From NCBI GenBank assembly GCA_029532625.1, contig JARFXM010000009.1, positions 1,426,001 through 1,490,000 on the forward strand: a stretch of 64,000 bases of DNA. The letters run 5' to 3'. Shown in pieces: positions 60,209 to 64,000 of this stretch; position 1 is the stretch's first letter, and each line of letters opens with the position of its first letter. The notes beneath the pieces were generated by a model that was given only the letters and a program-made list of their open reading frames with translations, was not told the DNA's origin and made no database searches. A program made the translations under genes and the position numbers. This DNA comes from Lomentospora prolificans. Its lineage: Eukaryota > Ascomycota > Sordariomycetes > Microascales > Microascaceae.

Positions 60209-61260
60209 CGGACCGTCTCCTTGCCGCGCTTTGACTCTATCTCTAACTACGACGACCTGAACACGGGGACTGACCAATAGGCCCCAACGCTCTGCAGGTT
60301 CGTCTCTGTTAGCACGTACATTCCGAGATATCAATCGCCCGACCAACCCCCTCTGTCAACCCGTACATACCAACCGCACTTTCTCTTATGGGCATTCCGT
60401 CTGGAATTTTTTTTTTTCGTGTCCCACTTCATCATACCCTTTGTTAAGTCTAGAAGATCCATGGAACCGGCGTTTTGGGAGAAGGATACACCGCATATGA
60501 TGATATTTGAATGAAGGAATTGGTAGCAGAAACATGAACGAAATGAGAAGGAAAATGACGACCTAATTGAGTAAAGTCTCAAAAGAAGAAAGACGTCGAA
60601 ATAGGATGCGACTTAGTAACAATTGATGCAGAAATGAGACTCGCGTCTCGAGGACTCTTTGTTCTTACCCATAACTCGATCTCATCCCTTATTCCCGGTT
60701 TTCATGTGCCTTAATGTTAAAGTGACAGAAGCCTAATATCTATATCTTTGGGTTGTCAACAAGGCCGCCGTACCATCTCTTCCTTGTTTCCCCCAGGCAG
60801 GACCGATTCCTGGTTGGCTCTTCAGCAGGGTAATCATGGGATTCCAAGTGTAATGTCACCCACAACAGAACGGTGACACGCTCGACTGACAGCATCTTCA
60901 CTTTGGAACGCACAGATAGTGAAAAGGGCACCCGGCTGATTATCCCTTAGGCGAAGAGGAAGTCTGCCGGTAACGAAGGACATTGCATGTAGTGAGCGCT
61001 GACCAAGGATGCCGCAGGGCTTTCCCTCAATTCTATCATAAAGTACATAAGCCATTTCGTAACCGGCGCTCACAAGCCCTGGGCACGTGGCTCATGGCGG
61101 GCTCTTTTTTTCATGAAAAGATTCTTGTCTTCATTGGTTTTTTAAGTGTACTGTAGCCCCTTTTTCGCTACATAAAATGCAATGAGGAACCCTCTTCACT
61201 CCTTGGAGACCCAAAAAACGCAAAAGAAACAAACCATGGCCCGAATCCCTTGCTTTCTTT
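60209..61260. other. convergent intergenic region membrane protein / L9
   Basis: 3' flanks of two converging genes; no gene seen. Confidence 0.55.
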
Positions 61261-62325
61261 TTACTCAGTAACGATGTTGCTCTTTTCCGACACATAGATA
61301 CCGTCAAGGAACTAATCAATGACCCATGTTAGCAACTCGAGGTTGTGTGACGATGGCAGATAGGGCAGGGACACAGCCGGGCCGCATCCCTTTTCGAGTC
61401 CTGATTGCCTACCTTTCGGATATCCTTGTTTCGGACCTTGCAGCTCTGTTGGATGTCCGCCGCGCTCTGGGAGACATCCTCGACAGAGTTACCGCGAAGG
61501 ATGAGCTCGTCCTTCTGGGCCTTGGAAACCTCGACCTCGACACCAGGGCGCATGGTCACTCGGCGGACGATCTTCTCGCCAATGAAGTTCCTACATGGCA
61601 CAATACATCAGTTTTCGTTGTTCTTGAGGTCGGTCCTCCAACCAGGTTGCCGGCAGGACCCAAGAACGATTCGATGGAGAATCCTCATGCTATCGTACCT
61701 GATCTCGACCTCAGTGCAGCCAGTCTCCTTATCCTTCTCGAGGTTGATGTTGATGGGGAAATGGGCGTAGACGTATCGGAGCTTGTAGAGGTAACCCTTG
61801 GTGACACCGATGATGAGGTTGTTAAGGATCGTCCTCACGGTTCGGAGAGCGGCAACATTTTTCCTCGATCCGTGGTGAATGAGAATGGCGAGGGTGTTGG
61901 GCTTGGGCTTGGTGAAAGAGACAGCAATGTGGCTCAAGTCCTTGATAAGCTTGCCTGCAAATCGAATTTCCAGTCAGTAAAGGGCCGTGCCATCGACTCC
62001 CGCCTCAGATCTCTCGTTTCGACTCCTCGCCTCCTCCCCTTTCCAACTCGAAGATTTCGGTGAGAAAAGTAATAGACGGTATCGGAGAAATGCGTACCTC
62101 GGGGTCCCTCAACGGTAACGAGCCTGGACTTGATGTTGATCTTGACTGCATTGCGAAATCTCTTGTTAGCCGATCGGTTCCTATTGAAAACCACGACAAA
62201 CCCTCCTCGCCTGAGCGGAGATTCTCTGAGCGAGGAACGTTGATTAGCAATATATGATGATATTCAAGATATGACTTACCCCCCTCGGGGATTTCAAGAA
62301 TCTCCTGCGACTGGATATACTTCAT
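61261..62325 (-). CDS. RPL9: 60S ribosomal protein L9 (uL6)
   Basis: Cytosolic large-subunit protein of the uL6 family. Five exons (62280-62325, 62098-62145, 61699-61954, 61413-61590, 61261-61311) give 192 residues, against 191 in yeast. Family blocks are in order: [63 protein letters not shown], the central [42 protein letters not shown], and the C-terminal [19 protein letters not shown]. The high intron number and early first intron are typical of ribosomal protein genes in moulds. Divergent from VPS26 with 555 bp between start codons. Confidence 0.97.
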
Positions 62326-62880
62326 CCTGGCGGTATTTCTTCAATTGCGTTGTTGAAGAATGGGTATCTCTCGCCGGCGGATCACGAGAATTATTCTTCG
62401 GAGCGATAAATTTGGCGGGACCTGTGGGATGCAAAAGTTCTAGGGTTCTGGCAAGTCAGCAGTTGTGGGGGGGTCATACTTTTTGCCATCGTTTTGCCGA
62501 TTGCCCCGACTCCAGGCTATTACGAGTAACGAGTATTACTATTATTCCTTTCCCTCTCGGGTTTTTTTTTTTGCGGTTGGGGGCTTCCGGGGGCTGGGTC
62601 TTTCTGGCAGCCACAAGACAGTAACACCAGCCACTTCATGCTTAGTCAGGGGTCATTTTGCTAAAGCGCGATCAACCAGCCAGCTGGCGTTCCCGCTAGC
62701 ACCGACGTCAGCACCAGGCCCGAAAGAGCGGCCCCTCCCTGAAGGAGTAGTACGAGAGCTTAGCGATTGTGAAGAAGCTCACTATACCACACCCACCGCA
62801 TCCCATCACTTCTCTGAACGGGGTGGACCGCCTTAACCGAAGCGATCGAAATTGCCATACGCGTAGTAATTCCTCTCACC
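62326..62880. promoter_or_regulatory. divergent promoter RPL9 / VPS26
   Basis: 555-bp spacer between opposite start codons, so both promoters lie here. It contains T10 near 62562-62571 and an AACCAGCCAGCTGGC sequence near 62675. No confirmed ribosomal-protein promoter box was seen. Confidence 0.55.
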
Positions 62881-64000
62881 ATGTCTTATTTCTTCGCAAC
62901 TCCCGTCGATATCGACATCGTACTCGAAAATGCCGACGATAGGCAGATGGTCGATGTCAAGCTCGACAAGAACCGCCGGGAGAAGGCGCCCCTGTATATG
63001 GATGGAGAGTCTGTGAGAGGCAACGTTACCATCCGACCCAAGGATGGAAAGCGTTTAGAACACACTGGAATCAAGGTTCAGTTTATCGGCAGCATAGGTA
63101 TGGTGTGCTCCCAACATCCAGGAAACGCGTCAAATTTCCGCAGCTCTTGGCAAGGGCTACACTTCTATCACCGGACACAGAATGGCTGATATCCTTTGGT
63201 CTACTTCTCCAGAAATGTTCTTCGACCGAGGGAACCACTACGAGTTCCTATCACTCGTTCAAGAGCTCGCCGCGCCCGGCGAACTCCAGCATCCCCAGAC
63301 CTTCGAGTTCAACTTCAAGAACGTCGAAAAGCAGTATGAGTCTTACAATGGCATAAACGTCAAGCTTCGCTACTACGTCCGTGTTACCGTCTCTAGGCGG
63401 ATGGCCGATGTCATCCGAGAAAAGGATATCTGGGTATATTCTTATCGCGTCATGCCTGATATCAACAGCTCAATCAAGATGGATGTTGGCATCGAAGACT
63501 GTCTGCATATTGAATTCGAGTACTCGAAATCAAAATACCATCTGAAGGACGTCATTGTTGGCAGGATATACTTCTTGTTAGTCCGGTTGAAGATCAAGCA
63601 TATGGAGTTATCTATCATAAGACGCGAGACGACTGGGGCGGCACCGAATCAATATAACGAGAGTGAAACCCTGGTCAGATTTGAGGTAAGCTTCTGTGCT
63701 CTACCTGAAATGCCCGGTCTTGATACAGAAGGTGAGCTAACTGCTGATATCTATAGATCATGGATGGCTCACCTTCAAGAGGAGAAACTATTCCGATCCG
63801 CCTTTTCCTCGGTGGCTTCGATCTCACGCCTACGTTCAGGGATGTCAACAAGAAGTTTTCCACTAGGTACTACCTTAGCCTGGTGCTCATCGATGAAGGT
63901 CAGCTAGCTCACCGCAACAGTTCTTGCCGCGCATGCTAACATAACCGGAACAGACGCGCGGAGATACTTCAAGCAATCCGAGATCATTCTCTACCGCCAA
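62881..64000 (+). CDS. VPS26: retromer subunit VPS26 (partial, cut by window end)
   Basis: Arrestin-fold subunit of the retromer cargo-recognition complex (Vps26-Vps29-Vps35), which returns receptors from endosomes to the Golgi. Exons 62881-63097, 63213-63685, 63757-63898 and 63954-onwards join in frame; the 3' end is outside the window. Diagnostic segments are MSYFFATPVDIDIVLENADD, MDGESVRGNVTIRPKDGKRLEHTGIKVQFIG, FFDRGNHYEFLSLVQELA, VKLRYYVRVTVSR, VGIEDCLHIEFEY, VGRIYFLLVRLKIKHMELSIIRRE, and the loop GETIPIRLFLGGFDLTPTFRDVNKKFSTRYYLSLVLIDE. About 300 residues of the family's 300-350 are present. Nothing appears broken. Confidence 0.96.

Overview
The window is nuclear DNA of a filamentous ascomycete (Pezizomycotina, most likely Sordariomycetes). 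The genes carry short GT-AG introns, codon use is GC-leaning, and the gene set is typical of moulds: a scytalone dehydratase of DHN-melanin synthesis, a Zn2Cys6 transcription factor, fungal Ser/Thr-rich surface proteins, and intron-containing ribosomal protein genes. I cannot name the species. No mobile element, CRISPR array, rRNA or virus-like gene is recognisable. Exon joins were worked out by hand from splice sites, reading-frame continuity and family lengths; most intron-bearing models sum to an exact multiple of three.

Layout. Positions 1-15359 hold no gene I can support, only a few homopolymer runs. From 15.4 kb the window is normally dense, with 18 protein genes and one tRNA in 48.6 kb. 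In order these are: a PXMP4-type peroxisomal membrane protein (-), NSA2 (-), divergent mitochondrial ribosomal protein bL21m (+), Mps1 kinase (-), ribosomal P2 (-), a Zn2Cys6 regulator (+) tail-to-tail with scytalone dehydratase (-), an 884-residue disordered/coiled-coil protein (-), a C2HC zinc-finger protein (-), two secreted or surface proteins (-), an annexin with an apparent frameshift (+), an MFS transporter (-), tRNA-Glu (+), glycine-cleavage T protein (-), V-ATPase subunit H (-), a cysteine-rich membrane protein (+), ribosomal protein L9 (-) and divergent retromer subunit VPS26 (+, cut by the window edge).

How the genes fit together. Most are independent housekeeping genes. Ribosome supply recurs (NSA2, bL21m, P2, L9), and NSA2/bL21m and L9/VPS26 are head-to-head pairs with short shared promoters. 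Vacuole and endosome function is represented by subunit H and VPS26. The only specialised-metabolism gene is scytalone dehydratase. No polyketide synthase or reductase of the melanin pathway is present, so this is a lone pathway gene beside a regulator of unknown target.

The points most worth a second look are: the regulator's zinc cluster, where His and Ser occupy the fifth and sixth cysteine positions although the gene is otherwise intact; a perfect 80-bp AG/CT microsatellite starting eight bases inside an intron of the melanin gene; a one-base frame break in a C6 run of the annexin; the 15-kb gene-free arm; and several lineage-type proteins without a known function. I found no convincing new multi-gene system.
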